Source: SZAS-18 sp038322235
GTDB taxonomy: Bacteria > Verrucomicrobiota > Verrucomicrobiia > Chthoniobacterales > SZAS-18
NCBI GenBank assembly: GCA_038322235.1
Contig: JBBQFQ010000017.1
Location: forward strand, 1 to 64,000
Direction of reading: 5' to 3'
DNA: 64,000 bases
Positions within the stretch are counted from its first letter, which is position 1, and each line of letters starts with the position of its first letter. The position numbers and the translations under genes are program-made. The notes under the pieces are model-generated. The model saw only the letters and a list, made by a program, of their open reading frames with translations, searched no databases and was not told the origin of the DNA. Below are positions 34,946 to 43,462 of this stretch, piece by piece.

Positions 34946-35470
34946 CTACGCGGCGGCGCGGTCTTCGAGCGCCTTCGCGCCGCTAACGACGAGCTTGCGG
35001 CCCATGAACGGGCGATCGTGCAGTTCGTTCACGGCGCGCTGCGCCTCGCTGACGGTCTGCATCTGAACAAAGCCGAAGCCCTTCGAGCGCTCCGTGCCGC
35101 GATGCGTCACGACTTCGGCAGTCACGACGATGCCGACGCCGTTGAAGAGATCGGTCAGATCGCTTTCTGCGGCATCGAACGAGAGGTTTCCGACATAGAG
35201 TCGAGGCGTCGTGACATCCACGACCTCGGGCTTGCGTGAAAAGCGGGCGGGTTCGCTATCATTCTCGCTGGCCGGCCGGCGCTCGGGGCGCGCTTCGCCG
35301 CGGGACGGAGCGGACTTCTTGCCGCCGGTGAAGAACGAAACGATGCGCTGCCAGAGCGACGGCTTCGTCGCGCGTTCAGGCTGGCGGTCAGAACCGGGGC
35401 GGCGCGGGGCGCCGCCAGAGCGATGCCGGCGTCCGCGGCGGGGAGAGGAGGAAGAACGATCGGAATTCAT
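34946..35470 (-). CDS. RRM RNA-binding protein
   Basis: The 174-aa product from the ATG at 35470 has a basic, disordered N-terminus rich in Ser/Arg/Gly (MNSDRSSSSPRRGRRHRSGG). A single RRM domain follows at about residues 90–170, with RNP2 (LYVGNLSFD) and RNP1 (KGFGFVQM), the two RNA-contact motifs. Small RRM proteins in bacteria are often cold-induced RNA chaperones. The upstream frame to 35731 is low-complexity and not included. The 415 bases from 35471 to 35885 show no gene; they should hold its promoter. Confidence 0.88.
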   Translation of the reverse strand: MNSDRSSSSPRRGRRHRSGGAPRRPGSDRQPERATKPSLWQRIVSFFTGGKKSAPSRGEARPERRPASENDSEPARFSRKPEVVDVTTPRLYVGNLSFDAAESDLTDLFNGVGIVVTAEVVTHRGTERSKGFGFVQMQTVSEAQRAVNELHDRPFMGRKLVVSGAKALEDRAAA

Positions 35471-35885
35471 CGAAGGAGACGATGCAGGGATGGAGGTGAA
35501 GGCCGGCAAAACGCCGCGGGGCGCGAGCCTTCGGATGGCGGCCGGCCTGGATGCGTCCGAAACGGACGGACGCACCGGGGGATCGGCTGATCTTGAGGAA
35601 ACTTTGCCGGCAGGCTGAAGCGGGGCTGATTCGCACTGATGGGACCATGGATGGATCGCTACCCGTGGCCCGCCCTGACCCGCACATCCGCTTCCCCGCA
35701 ACGGGGAGTGCCTTGGGCACAGCGGTGGCAAAAAACATGGTCACAAAACTCTAGGCGGCGAACGGTGGAAACGGGTCATCCAAAGCCCGTGGGAACTCCC
35801 CGATAAGAGGGACTTATTCACAATTTCTGGAATGCGGGCAAGTGGAATCGCTTGCAATCTTCCAGGAACCGCTTTCGCCGGCGCG

Positions 35886-37028
35886 CTACTTTAGAACGCC
35901 GAGCTCTCCGGCGTACCCGGTGAGCTCCATGTAGCCCGAGCCGCGCAAGGCCCGACCGTTGCGAGTGCCGCTCACCCGGACGGCGCCTTCCCAGTAGTTG
36001 ATCACCCCGAGCGCCAGCTCCTGATCCCGCAGTGGCGTCGCGACCTTTAGTTTCAACGCCCGACCCGGAATCTCGATCTCCCAGCCGACGGGGTAGAGTC
36101 CCTTCGTCCGCGGGCTCTGCCAGTGATCGGTCGCGCGGAGGGCGAAATCCGCGCGCCGCAGATGGGTCGAGGCGCCATCCGCCGCGATCAGCGTCGCGCT
36201 CGATTGCGGATCTAGCGAACCGTCGCGTCGCCGCAGGCCATAGAGCATCAATTCCGTCCCGTCGTCGAACTGCACGCAAAACCAGTCCCAGCCCACCTGC
36301 TCCGCGCCGAGCTGGTTCGAAGCCCATTCGTGATCGAACCAAAGGGCGCCCGCGACGTCCATCGTCGCTCCGTCCACGCCCAGTCGTCCGCTCGTCTCGA
36401 GCCGGGTGAAGGAGTAGTAATGCGAGGCATTGCCGGGCCCGTCCGCCTTCCGACTGATCCCGTCTTCTCCATGAATCACGGGAGGCTTCGTGGGGCGAAC
36501 CGTCAGATCGAGTTCCATCCGATCGGTCTTCGCCGCGATGCGCCACGACCCATCGGCTTGCGGCGTGAGGTGCCAGGCGTCGACCCACACCAGGCGCTCG
36601 CTCACGCGCGCTGGATCGCCGAAGCCCGCCTCGTCGAACGCGCCACGCGTGACCTTGCTGTCGTAATGAAATTTCCCGCCCGTGAGATCGGAGACCGCGA
36701 AGTGCGCGAACTTGAAATCCGCCACCGCGAAGCGCGACTCCGCCGGTCGCGGCGCCGAGGCCGGCCGGATGCCCTGGCGGAAAAACGTCAGCTCGATTCC
36801 GAATTCCCGTCCGCTTTTCGCGTCGCGGACGTTCCCCGTGAAATACCACCACTCCGTTTTGAAATCGCGGTGCGCCCCGTGGTCCCGCGGAAACTCGTAG
36901 TTCCACCCCGGCACCGCCGGGAGCCAGCCCGCTTCGACCGCTACCGCAGGGTCGACCGCGCCACCACCGGCCGCGAAGACGGCGCTGGTCGCAGCGAGCC
37001 ACGCGAGGGCGGAAAGAAATCGTCGCAC
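35886..37028 (-). CDS. lipocalin-like/CrtC-type (AttH) secreted protein
   Basis: The 380-aa product from the GTG at 37028 has a signal peptide (VRRFLSALAWLAATSAVFA). An AttH/hydroxyneurosporene-synthase-type lipocalin fold follows. The signature WNYEFPRDHGAHRDFKTEWWYFTGN is near the start, with HYYSFTRLETSGRL and ALWFDHEWASNQL later, the latter containing the usual DHEW motif. It is similar in shape to CrtC, but no carotenoid genes are near. Related bacterial proteins are often encoded beside FtsX-like ABC transporters; none is seen here. The ATG at 37130 would place extra residues before the signal. Confidence 0.8.
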   Translation of the reverse strand: MRRFLSALAWLAATSAVFAAGGGAVDPAVAVEAGWLPAVPGWNYEFPRDHGAHRDFKTEWWYFTGNVRDAKSGREFGIELTFFRQGIRPASAPRPAESRFAVADFKFAHFAVSDLTGGKFHYDSKVTRGAFDEAGFGDPARVSERLVWVDAWHLTPQADGSWRIAAKTDRMELDLTVRPTKPPVIHGEDGISRKADGPGNASHYYSFTRLETSGRLGVDGATMDVAGALWFDHEWASNQLGAEQVGWDWFCVQFDDGTELMLYGLRRRDGSLDPQSSATLIAADGASTHLRRADFALRATDHWQSPRTKGLYPVGWEIEIPGRALKLKVATPLRDQELALGVINYWEGAVRVSGTRNGRALRGSGYMELTGYAGELGVLK

Positions 37029-37113
37029 CCGCGAACAGAGCGCCAGCGGACTCGCAGAGCAATGATGACCCGTCGCATGACAGGCGACGAACGCGGCATG
37101 GCGGCGCGAGTTT

Positions 37114-38550
37114 CTACGCCATGAAACCAATCGGCGGGGCGCTTCCGTTCACGTTGTAGAAGTTGCCGATGTTCGGCAGAATGAGCGGCAGATTCGTGGG
37201 GGAAACGCCGAGCCAGAGCGCGAGTTCGGCGAAGAACTGGTCGCAGCTGGTCGTGGGGATCAGCCGGCCGCGGCCGGTATCGAGCGCATTCACCTCCGGC
37301 CCGCTCTGGGGATTGAGCGCGAGGCTCGGGAACTGGCCGTAGATTTTTTTGCCGAGGACCGAACCGCCGACCACGAGCTGGTTGCTGCCCCAGGCGTGAT
37401 CAGTGCCCTGGCCATTGCTGGTGAGAGACCGACCGAAGTCCGACGCGGTGAAGAGGGTGACCTGATTCTGCATGCCCATGGCAGCGAGCGCATTGTAGAA
37501 CGCGTTGATCGCCGCGCTCACCTCCGGGAGCATGGCGGCCTGGCCGGCGAGGAGTCCGCTGTGATGATCCCAGCCGCCCCATTGGAGGAAAAACGTCTGG
37601 CGCACGGCGCCGAGCCCGGACCGGCCCTGAATCGTCTGCGCGATCATCGCTAGCCGCTGGCCGAGATAAGTGTTGGGGAAGGTGACGCCATTCGGAAGAG
37701 GCGCCGCGGTCGCATTCGCGAAGGTCTGATAGGCATCGATCGCCTGCTTCTTCCGCGTGTTGAAGGTCTGCATCAGCAGGTTCGAGTACTGCTGGGCGAC
37801 ATGGCTGTCGACGCCCTGGCTGAGCGCCTGATTGAGGGTGTCGTTGGCCTGCCACGCGTTGCGGTAATTCGTGAGCCCCACCGCGCCGGTGGTGGTGATC
37901 GCGTATTCCGCCGTCGTGTCACCCGTTTGGAGCACGTTGCTGCCATCGAGGGAGACGTTCATCGGCACGAGCTGATTCGTATTCAGCCCCTTCAGCAGAT
38001 CGGCCGTGCGCCCAAACCAGCCGGTGCCGGAGCGGGATTGGGGGACAGACGTTTGCCACTGCTCGAGCTGGTCGGCGTGCGAGTAGAGCCCGAGGGGGAG
38101 CTGCTTCAGGTTTTGGGCGACCTGCGTGCGGTTTTGCACGGGTTCGACCAGCGTCCCGATGTTCGCCATGAAGGCAGCTTTGCCGGTTTGAAAAAGGTTG
38201 GCGACCTCCGGCATGGCGCCGTGCACGCCGAAGTTCGGCAGGCCGATGGGATTGATGTCGATGATCTGCGCCGGAGTGAGAGCGAGATTCGAGCGCGCGG
38301 CCTGATACTGCGCGTAGCCCGCGGGATCGCGCGGGATGAGCATGTTGAAGGAATCGTTTCCGCCGGAGAGGAAGAGGCAGACGAGCGCCCGGTACTCGCC
38401 CGCGGCGGGTGCGGTGGCAGCGGCGATGCTCTCGGCGAGGCGGAGATTCAGGAGCGTGTTCAGCACCGGGAGCGAACTCATGGCGGCGCAGCTCACGCCC
38501 CGGAGGAAACTCCGGCGGGAAAGGGAATTTTTCGAATGATGGTCGGACAT
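37114..38550 (-). CDS. DUF1501 protein with Tat signal
   Basis: The 478-aa product from the ATG at 38550 has a twin-arginine signal (SRRSFLRGVSCAAMSSLPVL). The DUF1501 sulfatase-like fold follows: YRALVCLFLSGGNDSFNMLIP, LFQTGKAAFMANIGTLVEP, WGGWDHHSGLLAGQAAMLPEV and TASDFGRSLTSNGQGTDHAWGS. The Asp/His residues in these motifs are those of an alkaline-phosphatase-like metal site. It is encoded 5 bases after the DUF1800 gene, its near-constant partner in PVC and other soil bacteria. Function of the pair is unproven. Confidence 0.92.
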   Translation of the reverse strand: MSDHHSKNSLSRRSFLRGVSCAAMSSLPVLNTLLNLRLAESIAAATAPAAGEYRALVCLFLSGGNDSFNMLIPRDPAGYAQYQAARSNLALTPAQIIDINPIGLPNFGVHGAMPEVANLFQTGKAAFMANIGTLVEPVQNRTQVAQNLKQLPLGLYSHADQLEQWQTSVPQSRSGTGWFGRTADLLKGLNTNQLVPMNVSLDGSNVLQTGDTTAEYAITTTGAVGLTNYRNAWQANDTLNQALSQGVDSHVAQQYSNLLMQTFNTRKKQAIDAYQTFANATAAPLPNGVTFPNTYLGQRLAMIAQTIQGRSGLGAVRQTFFLQWGGWDHHSGLLAGQAAMLPEVSAAINAFYNALAAMGMQNQVTLFTASDFGRSLTSNGQGTDHAWGSNQLVVGGSVLGKKIYGQFPSLALNPQSGPEVNALDTGRGRLIPTTSCDQFFAELALWLGVSPTNLPLILPNIGNFYNVNGSAPPIGFMA

Positions 38551-38555
38551 GGCGG

Positions 38556-41156
38556 TCAGCGCTGGACGTTGAATTCGGCGGAGGTGACGAAGAGATAAAT
38601 GGCGGTCTGGAGCCGGGCGCGATGCCACTGGTAGGTGTAGTTCGGCGGTTTGATGCGCTCGATCGACTCGCGGATGATTTGGAATTGCCGCTCGGACAGC
38701 GTCCCGCCGGTGAGGGCGAGATCGAGCCGGCGGAGGAGTTGATCGGAATCCGCCTGGGGTCCGGCTGGAGTGTCGAGGTTGATCTGGGCGGCCGGCACGA
38801 TGAGCGCCAGTTCCAGATCCGTGTTCAACTTCACGACGTACGAGGGCGTGCCACTGCCATAGCGATGCAGCGAATTCGTTTGGAGCGCGTTGAGAAAGTA
38901 GTTCGGCCCGCTGATCGCCGTGCTCGCATTGATGATCTGAAATTCCGGCGCGACCAGCCCGAGCGCGGTAAACGTCGGCGAGGGGCTGTAGGCCGGGAGA
39001 TAGAAATTGAAGACGCTCGGGGCGTTCATCGGATCCTCGAGGTGATCTGTTGCGAACTGGTCGAGCGGGTAAAAGCCTGACGTCGACGCCGCGTTGAACG
39101 CCCGGGCCATGTTCACGACGCGGAGGAACGGCTCCCGCAAGCGGCCCCAGCCGGGGAGATCCATCATGGCGGGATCGCGCGCCTCTGGGTCCATGAGCAG
39201 CGTGCGGACGACCGCCTGCATGTCCCCCCGCACCCCAGAGCCGTTGTTGTTAAAGGCGCTGGCGACGCGGCCGATGTAGGCGGGGCTGGGATTCGAGGTG
39301 ACCAGCCGCTGGATCAGCAGCCGGGCGAGCATGGGCCCGACGTTCTGGTGATTGAAGAGGTTGTCGACCGCCGCGTTGACGTCGGCGAGCCCGGCCGTGC
39401 CGGTGTTTCCCGCGCTCGGCGTGCGCGCTGGGAGCGCCAGTCCGCCCAGAAGGGTCTTCGCATTGCAGTCGTGGAACGCGTCCCACATTTTCATGGGCTG
39501 CAGAAAATCGCCGTTGCTCGTGGGGAAGCTGCTGGCGCTCCCGTAGGTGAGACCGGTGAAGACGCGGGCCAGCTCCGTGATGTCCGCGTTGGTGTACGTC
39601 TGAATCGGCTGCCCCACGCCGTCGAGTTGTCGGGTGCCGTCGACGTTCAGTTTCCACAGGCCGATCGTGAAGAGCTGCATGATCTCCCGGGCGAAGTTCT
39701 CGTCCGGGAAGATATTCGACGCGGGGTTCGCCTTCTGATTGTTCAGATGGCTGAGGTAGGAGCCCATCACCGGATGGACGGCGACGTCGTAGAGCAGATT
39801 GCGGTAGTTCCCGAAGGCGTGCTTCACCATCAGATCGTAGTAGTTCGCCATGCCCTGCTGCTGGACGCCGAGGACATCGGTGCGATCCGACGTGACCAGA
39901 ATCTGATCGAGGGCGAACGCGATCCGCTGCCTGAGCGGATCGGGCACCTGCGTGGTCACCGCGTCTGGCCGCAATTTGGGCGAGCCCATCGCGCGCATCC
40001 ACCAGGAGTGCTCCTTGTAGTTCCCGTAGAGCTGCATCGCATTCGCATTCACCACCGCCCAATCCACGAACGGCTGGAGATACCCGATCGGACGCGAAAA
40101 CTGATCTGTGATCCAGGCGTCGAAGCCGACGCTCATCAACTGTTGGACATTCTCCGGGACGTCGTCGCCGGTGGTGTCCTGATCCGGCCCGAAGGCCGCC
40201 TGGAGGAGAAATCGCGCCGCGGCGTAGGCGCCCGGGAGCGGGGAGGCGTCGTCGATCGTGGCAGTGGCGGAGTTGGCCGCCCCAATCGTGTAGCCCGTGC
40301 CTGCCACCGCGGTGACGATGATGGTTTCGGTGCCCTCCACCACGTTGTCATTGATGGGGGTTAGTTCCACGTAGGCCTCGCGGGCGCCGAGCGGGATCAG
40401 CACCTGCGTGCCGGAGAGGTTGGTCGTGTAATCCGTGTCCTTCGTGGCCGTGCCCCCGAACGTGACATTGACTGTGAGCGGCTTGATCCCGCCCGAGCGC
40501 CGAATCGCGATGACGCCCTTCGTCGGCCAATCTTCCCGCATCTTTCCGCGGACGAGGCCGACGGTGATGACGTCGCTGGCGGTGAGCCCGGCCGTCACCC
40601 GCGCGAGATCCGAGGTGTCATTGCGATCCGAGTGGGCGCTGTATGGATCCATGCCCAGCTTGATCTCTTCCCAGTCGCTCAGGCCGTCGCCGTCGCTGTC
40701 CACATCCTGGACCTTCAGCCGGTAGTAATAACGCGGCTGCGCCCCGGCGCTGATGGTGAGCTGGACGACTCCGCCGGTTCCCATCGCCGTTCCCATCGCG
40801 ACCCAGTTTCCGGAGGTGAGGCTGGTCGTACCCTCCACGGTGTAGAGCTTGCCGGCCTCGCTCTGCCACTGCGCCACCACGCTGCCCGGAGCGCCGGCCG
40901 TCAGGGAAAGGGCGGGGCGCGATCTCGGGTCCAGCGGATTGCTTCCCATGGCCGCTTCCTGCGCATTGGTCGCGCCGTCGCCGTCGGGGTCAGCTCCCGG
41001 GGCGACCGCCCCGACGCCGTAGAGCAGTTCCCAGATGTCGCTGAGGCCGTTGCCATTTTGGTCGATCGCCCGCAGCGGGGCAGTCGAAGCGCAGACCAAC
41101 AGAAAGGCGGCGAGCAGCCGGCGTCCCGGCAGGAAGGAAAAGGGGAGCTTTTTCAC
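38556..41156 (-). CDS. DUF1800 protein with thrombospondin type 3 and Calx-beta modules
   Basis: The 866-aa secreted protein has a signal peptide (LLAAFLLVCASTAPLRA). Two Ca-binding thrombospondin type 3-like motifs follow at about residues 32–70 (DQNGNGLSDIWE, DPDGDGATNAQE) and 150–165 (DSDGDGLSDWEE). A Calx-beta repeat lies at about 215–300 (TVNVTFGGTATKDTDY, INDNVVEGTETIIV), and the DUF1800 domain occupies about 310–860 (WWMRAM, DPLRQRIAFALDQILV, PDENFAREIMQLFTIGLW). It is cotranscribed with the DUF1501 gene. These pairs are predicted to act at the cell surface, possibly in polymer handling. Confidence 0.92.
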   Translation of the reverse strand: MKKLPFSFLPGRRLLAAFLLVCASTAPLRAIDQNGNGLSDIWELLYGVGAVAPGADPDGDGATNAQEAAMGSNPLDPRSRPALSLTAGAPGSVVAQWQSEAGKLYTVEGTTSLTSGNWVAMGTAMGTGGVVQLTISAGAQPRYYYRLKVQDVDSDGDGLSDWEEIKLGMDPYSAHSDRNDTSDLARVTAGLTASDVITVGLVRGKMREDWPTKGVIAIRRSGGIKPLTVNVTFGGTATKDTDYTTNLSGTQVLIPLGAREAYVELTPINDNVVEGTETIIVTAVAGTGYTIGAANSATATIDDASPLPGAYAAARFLLQAAFGPDQDTTGDDVPENVQQLMSVGFDAWITDQFSRPIGYLQPFVDWAVVNANAMQLYGNYKEHSWWMRAMGSPKLRPDAVTTQVPDPLRQRIAFALDQILVTSDRTDVLGVQQQGMANYYDLMVKHAFGNYRNLLYDVAVHPVMGSYLSHLNNQKANPASNIFPDENFAREIMQLFTIGLWKLNVDGTRQLDGVGQPIQTYTNADITELARVFTGLTYGSASSFPTSNGDFLQPMKMWDAFHDCNAKTLLGGLALPARTPSAGNTGTAGLADVNAAVDNLFNHQNVGPMLARLLIQRLVTSNPSPAYIGRVASAFNNNGSGVRGDMQAVVRTLLMDPEARDPAMMDLPGWGRLREPFLRVVNMARAFNAASTSGFYPLDQFATDHLEDPMNAPSVFNFYLPAYSPSPTFTALGLVAPEFQIINASTAISGPNYFLNALQTNSLHRYGSGTPSYVVKLNTDLELALIVPAAQINLDTPAGPQADSDQLLRRLDLALTGGTLSERQFQIIRESIERIKPPNYTYQWHRARLQTAIYLFVTSAEFNVQR

Positions 41157-41570
41157 GGCGGGGTGGCGAACAAGGGGGATATCGGGAGTCGATCCCCGCG
41201 ATTGCAGACTTTCTGCGGCGGGCGTCGAAGGGTTCTACGCGGGACCGGAAGGGGAGGTCGCAGCGAACCGCTGCATTTCTCGTGCCCCCAGTGAAGGACA
41301 CCCGCCGATCCTGCGCTTCGCTTGCTGTCGCATCTCGCGCCGATCGCCTCGCCGAACGAAGCTCGCTCAGGCGGGCTGCCGAGGCGGCCCAGCAGAGGGC
41401 ACTGGAGCGGACGCGGCGAGCGTTCTCCCACCGTCCGGGAGACCGCTGGCCTCCGGACCGCCTCGACTCCCACCGAAGGCTGCATCCTTCCTCGCACTGC
41501 TGCGGCTCGCTTCCAGCGACTTGCCAGAACATCATCGTCTCGATTCCCGCGCTTTTTCCAGAGGTCCGGG

Positions 41571-42319
41571 GACCCTTGGGAACGATCATCCGACCTTTAG
41601 AAAAGGTCATCGCGCCTTTGGAAAAGGTCACGGACCTTTAACCGGACGTCGGCGGCGCTTAACAAGACGACGATGACCTTGAGAAAAGGTCGGCGCACCT
41701 TCGAAAAGGGCCGCGGACCTTTCGCGAGACATCGCTGACCTCTTGAGGGGGTTGACCGACCTGTCGAAAGAGTCTCCCGACGTCTAGAAAAGGTCGCGGC
41801 ACCCTCGCAACAGGCCGCGGACCCTTTTTGTGACACCGCTGACGTCTTGAAAGGGTCGTTTCACCTTTTCAAGGGTTCTCCGACCTCTCCCAAGACGTCG
41901 TCGGCCGTCAGAAAAGGTCCCACGACCTTTTTGAAAGGTCCTTCGACCCTCGGAAAAGGCCGCGTCAGCCTTCGAAAAGGCCGCCGTCCTCTCTCAAGAC
42001 GCCGTTGACCTTCAGAAAAGGTCCCGCGACCTCCGCGAAAGGTCCGTCGACCCTTGGAACAGGTCGCCGCCCTCTGCCGCGATGCCGTCGACCTTTAGAA
42101 AAGGTCCTTCGATCCTTGGAAAACGGCCCGTCATTCTCAGAAAACGTCTCCCGCCTCTCTGAAGAAGCCGTCGACCTTCCGGAAAAGCCACGTGATCCTT
42201 CGAAAGGGTCGCTGACCTCTCCCAAGACGCCGCTGACCGTCCGAAAACGTTGCGCGACTTTCACAAGGCTTCCTCTGACCCTTGGAAATGGTCCCCGACC
42301 CTCCTCGCAGAAAGGCGTC
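41571..42319. repeat. array of about 36 degenerate 20–21-bp palindromic units
   Basis: The consensus is close to GACCTTTAGAAAAGGTCCCG. Well-kept units are perfect inverted repeats, GACCTTT-N3-AAAGGTC, at 41592, 41924 and 42090. Units at 41675 and 42007 keep 6-bp arms. Unit length is 21 or occasionally 20 bases, mean about 20.8, that is two B-DNA turns. A variant CTCTCCCAAGACGCCG recurs at 41882, 41986, 42153 and 42214, giving a higher-order rhythm of three to five units. Mixed 20/21-bp units break all frames, so it is not a coding repeat. It fills the gap between the DUF1800 start and the deoxyhypusine-synthase-like gene; 41157–41570 holds nothing I recognise. Confidence 0.85.
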
Positions 42320-42421
42320 GGATCCCCTGGATTCGACGACGGCCATCGCAGCCCGCTCGTCGCGTTCGACGATCGGCGTGCTCCGCGCTACTCTCCGCGC
42401 CACTTCCCACCCGACCCGATC

Positions 42422-43426
42422 ATGAGCACTCCCGGCCCCGTCTCGCAGTTTCTTGCGCATCACTACCGCCACTTCAACGCCGCCGCCCTGATGGACGCCG
42501 CGAAGGGCTACGTCAGCCACCTCGACCGCGGCGGGAAGATGCTCGTGACGCTGGCGGGGGCGATGAGCACCGCCGAACTCGGGCTCTCGCTCGCGGAAAT
42601 GATCCGGCGCGACAAATTGGCGGCGATCTGCTGCACCGGCGCGAATCTCGAGGAGGACATTTTCAATCTCGTCGCGCACGATTTCTACGAGCGCGTGCCG
42701 AACTACCGCGACCTCACGCCCGCCGACGAGCAGGCGCTGCTCGGGCGGCACATGAATCGCGTGACGGACACCTGCATTCCAGAAATGGAAGCGATGCGCC
42801 GGATCGAAAGCGCGGTGCTCGAGGAATGGGTCGCGGCGGACGAGGCCGGCCAGCGCTTCTTCCCGCACGAGTTCATGTTCAAGATCCTGCGGAGCGGGAA
42901 GCTCGCGAGCTCCTACCAGATCGATCCAAAGAACTCCTGGATGATCGCAGCGTGCGAAAAGAACCTGCCCATGTTCGTTCCGGGCTGGGAGGACGCGACG
43001 CTCGGCAACATGTTCGCGGGACACGTAATCAGCGGCGACGTGAAGAACGTGCACACGGTCCGGACGGGCATCGAGTACATGATGGAACTCGCGGAGTGGT
43101 TCACGGCGAATGCACACCAGCTCCCCGGCGCGGATCCCGGCGTGGGAACGATCGGGTTCTTCCAGATCGGCGGCGGCATCGCGGGCGATTTCCCGATCTG
43201 CGTGGTGCCGATGCTGCACCAGGATCTCCAGCGCACGGGCGTGCCGCTCTGGGGCTACTTCTGCCAGATCAGCGACAGCACGACGAGCTACGGGAGCTAC
43301 TCTGGCGCCGTCCCGAACGAAAAGATCACCTGGGGCAAGCTCGGGATCGGCACGCCGAAGTTCATCGTCGAGAGCGATGCGACGATCGTGGCGCCGCTGA
43401 TGTTTGCGCACATCCTCGGCTGGTAG
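42422..43426 (+). CDS. deoxyhypusine synthase-like protein
   Basis: The 334-aa product has the deoxyhypusine synthase fold. Features are LVTLAGAMSTAELGLSLAEMIR, ICCTGANLEEDIFNLVAH, HEFMFKILRSG, the NAD-loop GIGFFQIGGGIAGDFPICVVPML-type segment (here VGTIGFFQIGGGIAGDF), SGAVPNEK and the active-site lysine in TWGKLG. Eukaryotic and archaeal enzymes modify eIF5A; bacteria have no such substrate. Bacterial relatives are proposed to make homospermidine or other polyamines by aminobutyl transfer from spermidine or putrescine. It starts 102 bases after the palindrome array. No polyamine gene is adjacent. Confidence 0.9.
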   Translation: MSTPGPVSQFLAHHYRHFNAAALMDAAKGYVSHLDRGGKMLVTLAGAMSTAELGLSLAEMIRRDKLAAICCTGANLEEDIFNLVAHDFYERVPNYRDLTPADEQALLGRHMNRVTDTCIPEMEAMRRIESAVLEEWVAADEAGQRFFPHEFMFKILRSGKLASSYQIDPKNSWMIAACEKNLPMFVPGWEDATLGNMFAGHVISGDVKNVHTVRTGIEYMMELAEWFTANAHQLPGADPGVGTIGFFQIGGGIAGDFPICVVPMLHQDLQRTGVPLWGYFCQISDSTTSYGSYSGAVPNEKITWGKLGIGTPKFIVESDATIVAPLMFAHILGW

Positions 43427-43462
43427 ACTCCAAGCCGCCGGTCGGCGATCAGGGGCGACGGG

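Noticed and set aside
41571..42319. CRISPR array
   Set aside because: Units are contiguous and degenerate with no unique spacers, and no cas gene is near.
41597..42421. Open frames across the palindrome array on both strands
   Set aside because: Units of 20 and 21 bases alternate irregularly, so no frame keeps the repeat; the signal is at DNA level. The forward frame only becomes protein-like at 42422.
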